From: Ignavibacteriaceae bacterium
GTDB lineage: Bacteria > Bacteroidota > Ignavibacteria > Ignavibacteriales > Ignavibacteriaceae
Assembly: GCA_019638025.1 (NCBI GenBank)
Contig: JAHBUO010000022.1
Span: forward strand, 1 to 32,963
DNA length: 32,963 bases
Reading direction: 5' to 3'
The stretch's first letter is position 1; every line of letters begins with the position of its first letter. Below the pieces are notes generated by a model. That model was not told where the DNA came from, made no database searches, and worked only from the letters and a program-made list of their open reading frames with translations. Shown here in pieces: positions 14,898 to 22,347 of this stretch. A program made the translations under genes and the position numbers.

Positions 14898-16055
14898 ATG
14901 GAATTAACCCTAATCGTTCTAATGGCAATCTTACTAATATCTTTAGTGATATTGACAGTATACATATTCGTGTTAAAAAATATCGCAATCGATTTACTAA
15001 CGAAAGGACACTCATATAACTCAAATAAAGTAAAAGAGAAAATAAAAAAAGTTAAATTATTCATAGCACCAATAATAATAATACTGATTATACTATCCGC
15101 CTGGAAAGCATTCCTACCAGAAAACTACTACTCGTTAAAAAGACTATTTGGCTCAAACGAAAAATTATTAAACAAAACTCTTAATAAAGAAAGCTTCAAG
15201 AATGAAGTGGAAGCTCTCGTTACTTATGGCTCTATTCCTCATGATATTAATGTGTTATATAAGGCAAAATTAGATGACGCCGGAAATATCCTAGAACTAA
15301 AGCTAATCCCAATTAAATTAAACGCCCATACCTTAGTTAAGGTGTTTGATGTTAAACAACCAGTGAAATCATATGAAGGACAGGGATTCATTGAAATACA
15401 GATACAAAACCAAAATGGAAGTTATGTAAATAGTCCTAGATATTGGATAGAAGCAGACTATATCTCAATAGTTACTCCTAATGATATTTCGTCTAAAGAC
15501 AAGGATAAGATTGAAATCGAAAAAACCGATAACAGTTATCAAAAGTTAAATTCAATTAAATATGATGAGTTAAGCGTTTTTAATTCTACAATCAATAGAG
15601 AAATTGTTAGCACCAATAACATGTCTAAAATTGCCGTTGTTATTGAATCCAGCAATAATAATTATAGCACTATTGAAAATGATTTTTTAAGTAAGTTAGA
15701 GTCCAATATAATACTGAATAATTATTTTAAAAATACATTTAAAAGTAAAGGTTACTTTGATAAAATATTTTTAGGTGAGACAACATTATTAAGCAAATCA
15801 AAAGTATTTTCTAATGTTAACTATGTTGCGTTAGGTAGAATTAACTATTCATTCAGAACAAATACAACATTAGATAAAGATTTAATTTCATGTGATATTA
15901 ATCTATCATACAAAATATTTAATAGACACGGGGTAATTGTAGATTCAAATGTTATTAACGCCGTCGGTCCAGGTTTTTCAGAAGACCTTTCACTAAAACA
16001 AGCCATCAAAATAATTGCCGAAAAGTATTCAAAAATATTAAATAAAATAATCTAG
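14898..16055 (+). CDS. Membrane protein with C-terminal CsgG/LPP20-like domain
   Basis: A 385-aa protein. Two N-terminal transmembrane helices (about 3-28 and 53-69) flank a short basic loop. The rest is probably extracytoplasmic. A middle part (about 95-205) is beta-rich. The last 140 residues (from KIAVVIES) resemble CsgG/LPP20-like modules that bind partners at the envelope. It is on the plus strand, opposite to most of the element, and is followed 19 bp later by another CsgG-type gene, so the two form a small operon. It may be an envelope-modifying cassette. No exact family name can be given. Confidence 0.55.
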   Translation: MELTLIVLMAILLISLVILTVYIFVLKNIAIDLLTKGHSYNSNKVKEKIKKVKLFIAPIIIILIILSAWKAFLPENYYSLKRLFGSNEKLLNKTLNKESFKNEVEALVTYGSIPHDINVLYKAKLDDAGNILELKLIPIKLNAHTLVKVFDVKQPVKSYEGQGFIEIQIQNQNGSYVNSPRYWIEADYISIVTPNDISSKDKDKIEIEKTDNSYQKLNSIKYDELSVFNSTINREIVSTNNMSKIAVVIESSNNNYSTIENDFLSKLESNIILNNYFKNTFKSKGYFDKIFLGETTLLSKSKVFSNVNYVALGRINYSFRTNTTLDKDLISCDINLSYKIFNRHGVIVDSNVINAVGPGFSEDLSLKQAIKIIAEKYSKILNKII

Positions 16056-16074
16056 TTAAATTATTGGAGAAATT

Positions 16075-17151
16075 GTGAATAATAGAATTTCGCATTGGGC
16101 ACTTATTGTTTATTTCTTATCATTTACTCCATACATAGAAGCTCAAAACAGTTTAGATAATCATAATAATAAGCTTGTCGAACAAATCGTAAACAGTATG
16201 AGAGAAGCGGGAAAAACTAAAACTGCTGTGATAGAATTTTCTGATTTGAATGGTAATACGAATGACTTTGGAAAATTTCTCGCTGAAGAATTAATAACAA
16301 AACTATTTCTCACTAAGAAATTCGAAGTTATAGAAAGACAATTATTAAATAAAATAATAACTGAACATAAACTTAATTTGTCGGGATTAATTGACCCAAA
16401 TTCTGCTAAAGAATTGGGGAAAATATTAGGTGTAGATGCAATTATTTCAGGTACAATTACTGACTTAGGTGATGCTATAAAAGTAAATGCAAGATTAATT
16501 TCAACAGAAACGGGACAGATATTTTCAGTTGCGTCCGAAGAATATATAAAAGATAATACTGTAAAAAAACTTATGGGTGTCTATATTACGGGCGAATCTA
16601 AAGCGAAAAATACTAATACCAACACTAGCGGTGATATATTTTTTAAAGAAGATTTTTCAAATTATGAGATTGGCGATATAGCTTCTGACTGGGGTAAAAA
16701 TGTTGTTGTTCAAAAATCAGTAAGTAATGAATACTATATTCAAAATCAAGCAGGTGTAGTAACACTGACGCATGATATTAAATTTCCTAAAAATTTCTCA
16801 TTTGAATTTGATTTTTGGGGATATACTGGTGGAATGGGGGAATCTTTTGTTCTTGTTGACAAGGAAGGAAAGGAACTATTAATTAGGATAGATGCCGCAC
16901 CATATGCTGATATTATTGAATTGGAAGGAATTCGCTCCAATAGATTAAGCAAGGGCGAGTGGAGTTCAGTATCCAATGACAGGGGGTGGAACACTATAAA
17001 AATAGTTTCTAATAATTCTGTATTTAAGATTTATTTAAATAGTGTTTTTGCTGTTTCTGGAAGTTTCCCTCAGTATACAAGCTTTGTGAGAATTAAATAT
17101 ACTGTGAAGGAAAAGCGAAATCTTAAAAATTTTATTGGCAGAATGCTGTAA
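16075..17151 (+). CDS. Secreted CsgG/FlgO-like protein with lectin-like C-terminal domain
   Basis: A 358-aa exported protein. A signal peptide (about 1-24, ending IEAQN) is followed by a CsgG/FlgO-type domain (about 35-165: TAVIEFSDLNG, FLAEELITKLF, ERQLLNKII, LGVDAIISGTITDLG). A linker of Asn and Thr leads to a concanavalin A/LamG-like sandwich (about 185-345). The start is a GTG with GGAG upstream. FlgO-like proteins sit in the outer membrane or periplasm and support secretion or flagellar structures. The lectin-like addition suggests binding to sugars or cell surface, by inference. Confidence 0.75.
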   Translation: MNNRISHWALIVYFLSFTPYIEAQNSLDNHNNKLVEQIVNSMREAGKTKTAVIEFSDLNGNTNDFGKFLAEELITKLFLTKKFEVIERQLLNKIITEHKLNLSGLIDPNSAKELGKILGVDAIISGTITDLGDAIKVNARLISTETGQIFSVASEEYIKDNTVKKLMGVYITGESKAKNTNTNTSGDIFFKEDFSNYEIGDIASDWGKNVVVQKSVSNEYYIQNQAGVVTLTHDIKFPKNFSFEFDFWGYTGGMGESFVLVDKEGKELLIRIDAAPYADIIELEGIRSNRLSKGEWSSVSNDRGWNTIKIVSNNSVFKIYLNSVFAVSGSFPQYTSFVRIKYTVKEKRNLKNFIGRML

Positions 17152-17181
17152 AGCTACGCTATTTTGCTCGTTTCCCTACTG

Positions 17182-17214
17182 ACTATGGTTTTTCACTCTT
17201 GATAGGACCATAGT
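17182..17214. terminator. Hairpin between convergent genes
   Basis: ACTATGGT (17182-17189) pairs with ACCATAGT (17207-17214). There is no long T run, so it is at best a weak terminator between the plus-strand envelope pair and the minus-strand operon. Confidence 0.45.
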
Positions 17215-17278
17215 ACTGTAAATTATTCTGTACTAATTAATAATTTAATCACTGTTTAATTCGTGTTCCACTTTTTAT

Positions 17279-17500
17279 TTAATTATCTAATCTTCTAATC
17301 TCCCATTCCTTCTGAACTCCGACCCAACCCTCTTTCCAGATAGGGTCTTCACTATATTCAAAATTACTCATCAGGTCTTCGTTATTCTTAACCTTATAAC
17401 AATTCGTTCCTCGTTCATTTCTATATCTCCCAACAATTATATAATGCCAATTCCATCTGTTAATTACTGCATCGCCATTCTTATATTTAAACTCTTTCAT
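17279..17500 (-). CDS. 73-aa hypothetical protein (SH3-like barrel?)
   Basis: A small protein starting KEFKYKNGDAV with many Trp and Tyr residues; the pattern F-K-Y-x-x-G-D-x-V followed by beta strands is like small SH3/KOW-type barrels. The frame is open further upstream from a GTG at 17557, but the ATG at 17500 lies four bases after the stop of the preceding gene and starts the conserved-looking part, so it is chosen. Last gene of the minus-strand ERF operon. Function unknown. Confidence 0.6.
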   Translation of the reverse strand: MKEFKYKNGDAVINRWNWHYIIVGRYRNERGTNCYKVKNNEDLMSNFEYSEDPIWKEGWVGVQKEWEIRRLDN

Positions 17501-17504
17501 ATTG

Positions 17505-17696
17505 TTAAAAATTAATTTGATTAAAATCTTTTTCGGAATATATTTTTTCACAATCACGGCAAATAATACTTTCTATTTCGTTTGCTTGATTAGCATAAAC
17601 GGTTAAATCTCCATCGCAATCTAATTCTGCACTGTGAGATATCCCTTCGTTAATAATAAAATGATTACTTCCACATTCGCATTCTTTAATAAACAT
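17505..17696 (-). CDS. 63-aa single zinc-ribbon protein
   Basis: A small acidic protein with four metal-ligand cysteines: C6 and C8 (ECEC) near the start and C46 and C49 (CRDC). The stretch between is beta-rich and acidic. It is one of five small Cys-knuckle proteins in the element. It follows the structured element at 17.7-17.84 kb, which lies in its leader. No ribosome site is visible, as for its operon neighbours. Role unknown; protein or nucleic-acid bridging is plausible. Confidence 0.65.
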   Translation of the reverse strand: MFIKECECGSNHFIINEGISHSAELDCDGDLTVYANQANEIESIICRDCEKIYSEKDFNQINF

Positions 17697-17711
17697 ATTT
17701 TTAATTCTTGT

Positions 17712-17842
17712 GATGACTTAATCGTCATCTATGCCAAACGAGTGGCGAGCTTAGAGCCGCTAGTCTAATGTGGAGATTTGCAAAGCAAATACTACATTGA
17801 CTTGTAAAGGCTCAAGCTTGCTATAATTGTAAGGCAGATGAC
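17712..17842. repeat. Branched inverted repeat with alternative pairing (17.7 kb)
   Basis: The outer stem is GTCATCT/AGATGAC (17724-17730 with 17836-17842) extended by GCC/GGC. Inside are AGCTT-A-GAGCC with GGCTC-AAGCT, and a hairpin ATTTGC-AAA-GCAAAT with AATGT/ACATT below it (17767-17798). GTCATC at 17724-17729 can instead pair with GATGAC at 17712-17717. The element lies in the leader of the zinc-ribbon gene. Confidence 0.6.
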
Positions 17843-17957
17843 AAATTAATATTTATTGAAAGGGCTCGTCTGAGACCTACATTATCGAATTACTTTCCGT
17901 ACTATTCTCAATCTATTTTGATGCAATTTCTAATTCTTCTTATTCCAGATTCTCAAA

Positions 17958-18161
17958 TCATAGCTTCTCAATATTTTCCAAGGTCTTTCTTCTTGAGACA
18001 TATTTATAAATATATTTAAGCAAGAAGTCTGTCATATTTTTCCCCTCATCTGAAAGCTTGGACTTGAAAGCTCGTTTAGTTTCTTTGGGTAGGGCTATAT
18101 GAATATGTTCAATTCCATTTGTCTCTAAATATTTTTTATTTTTTCTGCTTTGCTTGGTCAT
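17958..18161 (-). CDS. Ribbon-helix-helix DNA-binding protein
   Basis: A 67-aa basic protein with a ribbon-helix-helix pattern: strand IEHIHIALP (about 16-24), helix KETKRAFKSKLSDEG, turn, helix MTDFLLKYIYKYV. CopG/ParG/MetJ-type proteins of this size are plasmid copy-number, partition or operon repressors. It begins two bases after the stop of the preceding gene, so it is co-transcribed with the ERF operon and may autoregulate it. An operator was not identified. Confidence 0.7.
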   Translation of the reverse strand: MTKQSRKNKKYLETNGIEHIHIALPKETKRAFKSKLSDEGKNMTDFLLKYIYKYVSRRKTLENIEKL

Positions 18162-18163
18162 AT

Positions 18164-18541
18164 TTATTTGTCTCTTAAATAATCCACTAAGATGTCAAAA
18201 TTATTTATGATTTTGTTTACGATCATTTGATAAAACATTTCGGGATCTGTGTCGTCGTTTTCAGCCGTCCAGATATAAGCTCTTCCTCTAAGTCTTTGGC
18301 TTGCGCTTTTCTTTTTATTCCCCTCAATCTTCTCCCGATCAGAAATAAATTCAACTTCGGATATCTCGCTAATCTTAACATTATACACCTTGTAAAAACT
18401 TCCATCATGATTATTAATTACCCGATAGTCTAAGCAATCTGCCCGATTTATTTTAAGATCAATAGTTGCATTGGTTAATATTTCTCTCGGTATAGTAACT
18501 GTTCCCGATAGCTTAACTTTCAGCTCATTTATTTTTTCCAT
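18164..18541 (-). CDS. 125-aa hypothetical protein of the ERF operon
   Basis: A soluble alpha/beta protein of no recognised family. The N-terminal half is strand-rich (LKVKLSGTVTIP, YKVYNVKISEISEVEF), the middle is basic (KKKSASQRLRGRAYIW) and the C-terminal third is helical. The start at 18541 overlaps the preceding zinc-ribbon frame by 17 bp, suggesting translational coupling; there is no ribosome site of the AGGAG type. Probably a small DNA-metabolism accessory protein by position only. Confidence 0.65.
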   Translation of the reverse strand: MEKINELKVKLSGTVTIPREILTNATIDLKINRADCLDYRVINNHDGSFYKVYNVKISEISEVEFISDREKIEGNKKKSASQRLRGRAYIWTAENDDTDPEMFYQMIVNKIINNFDILVDYLRDK

Positions 18542-18674
18542 ATCGTTTTCTATGTAGATTAATTATCAATCTCTCTTTGGCTAAATCTTTCTTACATTCA
18601 AAGCACGTAGCGACTGGATTATTTATTTGTCCTTCTACATCTTTGCCGCAATACTGACATTTGAATAGATACAT
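18525..18674 (-). CDS. 49-aa zinc-finger protein
   Basis: A tiny frame that fits the operon exactly: ATG at 18674, TGA at 18525-18527, overlapping the next gene. It carries two Cys pairs, C6/C9 (CQYC) and C24/C27 (CFEC), spaced as a single zinc ribbon, followed by a basic helix (LHRKRYGKNK). The motif and the coupled overlap make it a real gene. Nucleic-acid binding is likely. Confidence 0.7.
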   Translation of the reverse strand: MYLFKCQYCGKDVEGQINNPVATCFECKKDLAKERLIINLHRKRYGKNK

Positions 18675-18700
18675 ATTGTAATAATTAGCGTCATCTATAA

Positions 18701-18731
18701 GGCTCGGCTCGGTATTCCGTGGAGCCGAACC
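18701..18731 (-). repeat. Intercistronic 10-bp hairpin in the ERF operon
   Basis: On the minus-strand RNA GGUUCGGCUC pairs with GAGCCGAGCC over ten pairs with one U-G wobble and an 11-nt loop. On the plus strand the same pair is a C-A mismatch, so RNA-level selection on the minus transcript is suggested. It lies 12 bp after the SSB-tip gene and could stabilise the upstream mRNA or attenuate. Confidence 0.6.
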
Positions 18732-18742
18732 CTGAGAGGTAA

Positions 18743-19033
18743 CTAAAAAGGAATATTTTCTATTTTGATTTCCTCATCTTCTCTCATTGCCCGTTCAATT
18801 GGTTCAGGTTTTTCCAGATTACCCGTATTTGGTTTCCATTCGTTTAATTTCGGATAAAGGTTTCCGTCCTTGCTTTCAAGCATATCAATATTAACATAGC
18901 CTTTCGCATTGGCTTTAGATTTTAGATAAGGAATAAATTTATCAGCTTGAATTGATAAACTTCCCTTAACAAAATCAGGTGCGTTCTCTCTTGGATTATT
19001 AACGAATAATCCGTCAACGAATTCTTTTGACAT
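18743..19033 (-). CDS. 96-aa protein with an SSB-like acidic C-terminal tip
   Basis: The first 70 residues form a compact beta-containing domain (FVDGLFVNNPRENAPDFVKG, then YLKSKANAKGYVNIDML). A disordered Pro/Glu linker follows, and the last residues read EEIKIENIPF. That ending mirrors the D-D-D-I-P-F tip through which single-stranded DNA-binding protein recruits repair enzymes. It sits 6 bp downstream of the ERF gene. A single-strand-binding or recombinase-loading partner is the simplest reading; the domain itself is not recognisably an OB fold from sequence alone. Confidence 0.65.
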   Translation of the reverse strand: MSKEFVDGLFVNNPRENAPDFVKGSLSIQADKFIPYLKSKANAKGYVNIDMLESKDGNLYPKLNEWKPNTGNLEKPEPIERAMREDEEIKIENIPF

Positions 19034-19039
19034 AGATTT

Positions 19040-19594
19040 TTATTTTAAATAATTAATAATATTGTCGTAATTGGCAGGCAACAACTCATAACCTGTTAAA
19101 GTCATACAAGTCTCTTTGTAATCTTCGGCGGTTTTTATTCCAGGTGTTTTCTTTTTTAATAAAGAAGCGATTATAGTTTTTTTATCAGTTGGCTTTGATG
19201 GTGTTTGTTTGGCTATCGACTTAGGAACTTGCGCTACACTATTTCCGTCATCATCTTCCGCTTGTAAGAATAATAAAGATTGAATAGCATACCGGCGGTA
19301 ATAAGTTATGATACTCCCAATTTTTTGCGGGTCTGGATTTTCCGGTAAAATAGCGCATCCTTCAATCAATGTTTTTCCGTTTTCTGCATCCACAATAATT
19401 GTTTTAATTGCTAACCTGTCACTATTTGAACTAGAAGTTAACGGCTGTAATAAGATCAGCCCTAACTCGTTTAATACCGGCTTCACTTCTTCTATTAATT
19501 TATTGATGTCGAAGTATTTACTTTTGAAAAATGGATTAGTACTATCTTTAGCAATCGCCCCAACTCTCTTTTGAAATTGTAATAGCTTGTTCAT
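19040..19594 (-). CDS. ERF-family single-strand annealing recombinase
   Basis: A 184-aa protein of the ERF superfamily (phage P22 Erf-like). Characteristic stretches are AKDSTNPFFKSKYFDINKLI, KPVLNELGLILLQPL and IGSIITYYRRYAIQSLL (about residues 15-115). These proteins bind single-stranded DNA and anneal complementary strands, a RecA-independent route to repair or circularise element DNA. A Lys/Thr-rich linker leads to a small C-terminal domain. It is in a run of small genes (20067 down to 17279) with an SSB-tip protein directly after it. Confidence 0.9.
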   Translation of the reverse strand: MNKLLQFQKRVGAIAKDSTNPFFKSKYFDINKLIEEVKPVLNELGLILLQPLTSSSNSDRLAIKTIIVDAENGKTLIEGCAILPENPDPQKIGSIITYYRRYAIQSLLFLQAEDDDGNSVAQVPKSIAKQTPSKPTDKKTIIASLLKKKTPGIKTAEDYKETCMTLTGYELLPANYDNIINYLK

Positions 19595-19599
19595 ATTGT

Positions 19600-19884
19600 T
19601 TAATTAATTATGTTTTCTACAATTATATTTCTAGCGATTAACACCTTATAGCCCTTCTCTCCCTGCCAGGCTTTTATGATGTAGTTTGCTTGAGATGAAG
19701 TTAATCGGCTAAATCTTTCGGCCAAAATGATCTGGGTATAATCGCATTGGGTATCAGCATGCTGTCGATTATTTCTGGGTGTATCTAACCAAATCTTTTT
19801 TAAATAATTCGTGTAATTTTTCTTTCGGTAAATCAGGTTGGCTATGAACTCTTTTTGTTGTGGACTAGCAAAAATTTTACCCAT
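19600..19884 (-). CDS. 94-aa hypothetical protein before ERF
   Basis: A basic, helical protein of no recognised family; the N-terminus (MGKIFASPQQKEFIANLIYR) and SSQANYIIKAWQ are helix-like, with a Cys and several aromatic residues between. It ends 5 bp before the ERF gene and is probably co-transcribed with it. A DNA-binding accessory role is a guess. Confidence 0.65.
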   Translation of the reverse strand: MGKIFASPQQKEFIANLIYRKKNYTNYLKKIWLDTPRNNRQHADTQCDYTQIILAERFSRLTSSQANYIIKAWQGEKGYKVLIARNIIVENIIN

Positions 19885-19899
19885 AATATTTGAAGGTTA

Positions 19900-20067
19900 T
19901 TAATTATAGAAAAGAATAATGTTTGTTAATTCCTTGACCATTTTGGGAGTTTCCCATTTCACTGGTTGATCATAAATATATCCTTCTGTCGTTTCCTTTT
20001 TACTAAGTATTTCGTCTTGAGATACTTCGTTTGATTTTTTGTTTGAATGCTTTCTACGGTTGGACAT
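19900..20067 (-). CDS. 55-aa hypothetical protein, first gene of the ERF operon
   Basis: A short frame with a very basic N-terminus (MSNRRKHSNKKSN) and a C-terminal YDQPVKWETPKMVKEL segment. It starts about 75 bp after a good minus-strand promoter (20147-20174) and ends 15 bp before the next gene, consistent with being the first cistron. Like its neighbours it lacks a ribosome site. No family recognised. Confidence 0.5.
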   Translation of the reverse strand: MSNRRKHSNKKSNEVSQDEILSKKETTEGYIYDQPVKWETPKMVKELTNIILFYN

Positions 20068-20146
20068 ATTATTTAGATATTTGATTTGCTACTTCACTCA
20101 GATTAATATTCAAAATGGAGATGCATGCAGTAATGTTGATATGTTA

Positions 20147-20174
20147 ATAATACCATATCCATAAAGAAAGTCAA
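20147..20174 (-). promoter_or_regulatory. Extended -10 promoter of the ERF operon
   Basis: Minus strand TTGACT (20169-20174), 16-bp spacer ending TGG, TATTAT (20147-20152). It is the same architecture (N16 spacer, TGG before the -10) as other promoters of this element. Confidence 0.65.
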
Positions 20175-20283
20175 TACAACTAACATTAGCCAAAATGTAG
20201 ACTTGTTAACAGCCATTAAAACATCAAATGATTTTATTAATTATTATTTTTTTTATCGTCATTTAATTTGCTACAACCAATAA

Positions 20284-20310
20284 AAAACCCTCTGTTTTAG
20301 AGAGGGTCTT
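20284..20310 (-). terminator. Terminator of the RadC/ArdC operon
   Basis: On the minus strand ACCCTCT (20301-20307) pairs AGAGGGT (20287-20293), followed by six T. The stop codon of the last gene (20297) lies in the loop. Confidence 0.85.
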
Positions 20311-20485
20311 CTTTTAAGATTTCGTCAGTTATAGGATAATTACAATGCGGACAATTTTGTTCGCCTGCTATTGAATTATCTATATTGCCTTGAGTGTCTC
20401 CGTCTTCCACTAAAAGTATTTCGATTTTGTTTTCGCAAGACGGGCAGATAATAAAGTCTTCAAACCATTCCAACCATCCGCTCAC
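20297..20485 (-). CDS. 62-aa zinc-ribbon protein after RadC
   Basis: A small acidic protein with CPSC (14-17) and CPHC (45-48), a single zinc ribbon around an acidic loop. The start is a GTG at 20485 that overlaps the TGA of radC; the AGGAGG just upstream lies inside the end of radC, so translation is coupled. Last gene of the operon. Confidence 0.7.
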   Translation of the reverse strand: MSGWLEWFEDFIICPSCENKIEILLVEDGDTQGNIDNSIAGEQNCPHCNYPITDEILKEDPL

Positions 20486-20946
20486 ATAAGCCTCCTTTCA
20501 ACAAAAGAAGTAAACTTATCTTCGGCAAATATTATGTGGTCAAAGATATTTATACCGATAATCTTTCCGGCTTCAACCAAGGTCTTGGTTATTGAAATAT
20601 CCTCCTGAGATGCCTCAACGTTGCCGCTAGGGTGATTATGGGAAAGTATGATGTTGGCGCAATTCGCAATAATAGCTCCTCTGAATACGCTTCGCGGATC
20701 CACAAGAGAAGAATTAAGAAGCCCAAGAGTAACTTTTTCAAAACCTACTACTCGGTTGCTACTACTTAACCATGCGACAACAAATAATTCCGATGGCTCC
20801 TCCTTAAACAGGGGTTGGAATAATTCGAAGAAGTCTTTAGGGGAGGTTATTTTTTTCTTTGGTATTTCCGAATGGTCGGGATATTTGAAACTTGTTTCTC
20901 TAAACTTCCAGACTAGGGTTTTGAACCTTACTATTTTATCGTTCAT
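20482..20946 (-). CDS. radC: RadC-type JAB/MPN domain protein
   Basis: A 154-aa protein consisting mostly of a RadC JAB domain without the N-terminal HhH part of chromosomal RadC, the usual form on mobile elements. The metal-binding signature is complete: SHNHPSG with H103, H105 and S107, then D116. Function of the family is unsettled; it is thought to be a metal-dependent hydrolase or nuclease-like protein common on conjugative elements. Of two adjacent ATGs (20949 and 20946), the second has AGGAGG at five bases and is chosen. Six genes from 23133 to 20297 are on the same strand with short gaps or overlaps. Confidence 0.9.
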   Translation of the reverse strand: MNDKIVRFKTLVWKFRETSFKYPDHSEIPKKKITSPKDFFELFQPLFKEEPSELFVVAWLSSSNRVVGFEKVTLGLLNSSLVDPRSVFRGAIIANCANIILSHNHPSGNVEASQEDISITKTLVEAGKIIGINIFDHIIFAEDKFTSFVERRLM

Positions 20947-20955
20947 CATAGCCTC

Positions 20956-21366
20956 CTAAGCATTTCCTTTTGCTTGTATTTTAATTGTCATTTTGCAGCT
21001 TCCATCAAAACGATTTGCGACTTCAACTAAAGTGCGAGTAACTTTTTTCCTTATTCGTTTTATTTCTTGCGGAGTAATGGGAGTGTAATCAAGCGGTTTA
21101 GCAAATATCAGGGATATAGTTTTTTCTGAGATCATCTCGGCCTCCTTAATTAAGAAAATAAATGTTTTTACTTCGGGGAGTTTTTCATAGCAGAACGGAC
21201 AATGAATGTAATCCTCAATAAATATTTTGCCTTTGCCTTTTATCTTTTGAAGTGAAATCTTGATGGAAGTAAAATCAGTGTTGAGGATATTTCTGAGGTT
21301 ATCAAACATTAAATGACTTCTGTCTATCTCAGCGCAATTTTCATTGCGGCACACTACACAACTCAT
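20956..21366 (-). CDS. 136-aa protein with N-terminal Cys-rich motif
   Basis: The protein begins MSCVVCRNENC (C3, C6, C11) and has a CPFC pair at about 55-58, together a likely zinc site, followed by a basic helical C-terminal half with IRKKVTRTLVEVANRFDGSCKM. AGGAGG lies six bases before the ATG at 21366, and the start overlaps the end of the ArdC gene by 26 bp. No family recognised. The position between ArdC and RadC suggests an anti-restriction or maintenance accessory role. Confidence 0.7.
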   Translation of the reverse strand: MSCVVCRNENCAEIDRSHLMFDNLRNILNTDFTSIKISLQKIKGKGKIFIEDYIHCPFCYEKLPEVKTFIFLIKEAEMISEKTISLIFAKPLDYTPITPQEIKRIRKKVTRTLVEVANRFDGSCKMTIKIQAKGNA

Positions 21367-22138
21367 GCTCTGCCTCCTTTAGAAGAAAGTTTAAGATCTT
21401 TTCAGTGCGTGATAATACTTTCAGCACTGCGCAATAAGGTGTCAATTCTAGCTTTTGAGCATAGCTTTCAATATAGCGGTAGTGATTTCCGAAATGTTTA
21501 GAACCGTCTAATCCAACTATCTGACAGAGTGCTAAGGCTCCTAATTCGGCGGTAATTTCTTGGATAGGGTCTTGGCCAGCTTGTATCCCGCTTATCTTAT
21601 CATCAGCTAGATGACATATTTCGTGAAAGAAAACGGCTTCCTCCGGACTGGCTAGTGCGATGACTTTTTTAGTTTGGGAGTAATATCCATAATGATCATA
21701 ACTTCCCGGTATCGCCGCAACATTTACGCCCAATTCTTTAGCCCGGTCCATCAGTGGAAACGGAGGAAGTTCTAATTTCTGATAATCCAACGGCTCACCG
21801 TCTGTTTGCTCAACTGCGAAAACTGAAGCTGTAATAAATCCTGCCAAGAAAGATTTTTCTTCATTGGTTTGTTCATCTTTATCTTTCCTAATCCAGGGTA
21901 CTAAAATGTTGGTGGCCTTTTCTCCTTTTTTTACATAACGTTTAACTTCAAGCCATTGCTTATATCCTCTGAAATCATTTAGTCCGGTTATATAACAGAC
22001 AAGTTGATTTAATAAAGACCACTTGTTCATTGGAAGAATGGAAACCGGATAAGTTGAGAGTGCGACCAGTTCAGGAATATTCCCATTCAGGAATTGGTCA
22101 AGGATTGTGTCTAATACTGCTTTTACTTTAGCGTTCAT
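21341..22138 (-). CDS. ArdC-like ssDNA-binding/zincin metallopeptidase protein
   Basis: A 265-aa protein with the two-domain plan of ArdC. The N-terminal half (about 1-115, WSLLNQLVCYITGLNDFRGY, VKKGEKATNILVP) resembles the ssDNA-binding DUF1738-type domain; the C-terminal half carries the zincin signature HEICH (H172, E173, H176) with a later Glu (about 195 in EITAELGA). ArdC proteins protect incoming plasmid DNA from restriction during conjugation. The frame is open from an ATG at 22150, but the ATG at 22138 has GAGG six bases upstream and is preferred. Its leader contains the folded element at 22.2-22.3 kb. Confidence 0.85.
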   Translation of the reverse strand: MNAKVKAVLDTILDQFLNGNIPELVALSTYPVSILPMNKWSLLNQLVCYITGLNDFRGYKQWLEVKRYVKKGEKATNILVPWIRKDKDEQTNEEKSFLAGFITASVFAVEQTDGEPLDYQKLELPPFPLMDRAKELGVNVAAIPGSYDHYGYYSQTKKVIALASPEEAVFFHEICHLADDKISGIQAGQDPIQEITAELGALALCQIVGLDGSKHFGNHYRYIESYAQKLELTPYCAVLKVLSRTEKILNFLLKEAEHELCSVPQ

Positions 22139-22194
22139 TTCATACCTCATTTTATTGATTGACGGATTTGTTTTAAGTGAAATGGCAGAGCGTC

Positions 22195-22308
22195 TTAATA
22201 CTCATTTCTGCCACGAGTGCAGCGATTGGTTGCCTACCCTTGTCAAGGTGGAATTTACCTTGATAAGGGAAAGGCTATCGCTATACTGAGAGAGCAGATG
22301 AGTATTAA
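22195..22308. repeat. Branched inverted repeat (22.2 kb)
   Basis: The outer stem is TTAATACTCAT/ATGAGTATTAA (22195-22205 with 22298-22308), extended by CTGC/GCAG. Inside are AGCGAT/ATCGCT (22221-22226 with 22277-22282) and a 13-bp stem (22237-22249 with 22257-22269) with one G-U pair in the plus-strand RNA. It lies between the replication-relaxation gene and the ArdC gene, with no ORF. Confidence 0.65.
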
Positions 22309-22347
22309 TTTTGGGAGATTTTATTGAGTTGTTAAAGAGCTGTTTAA

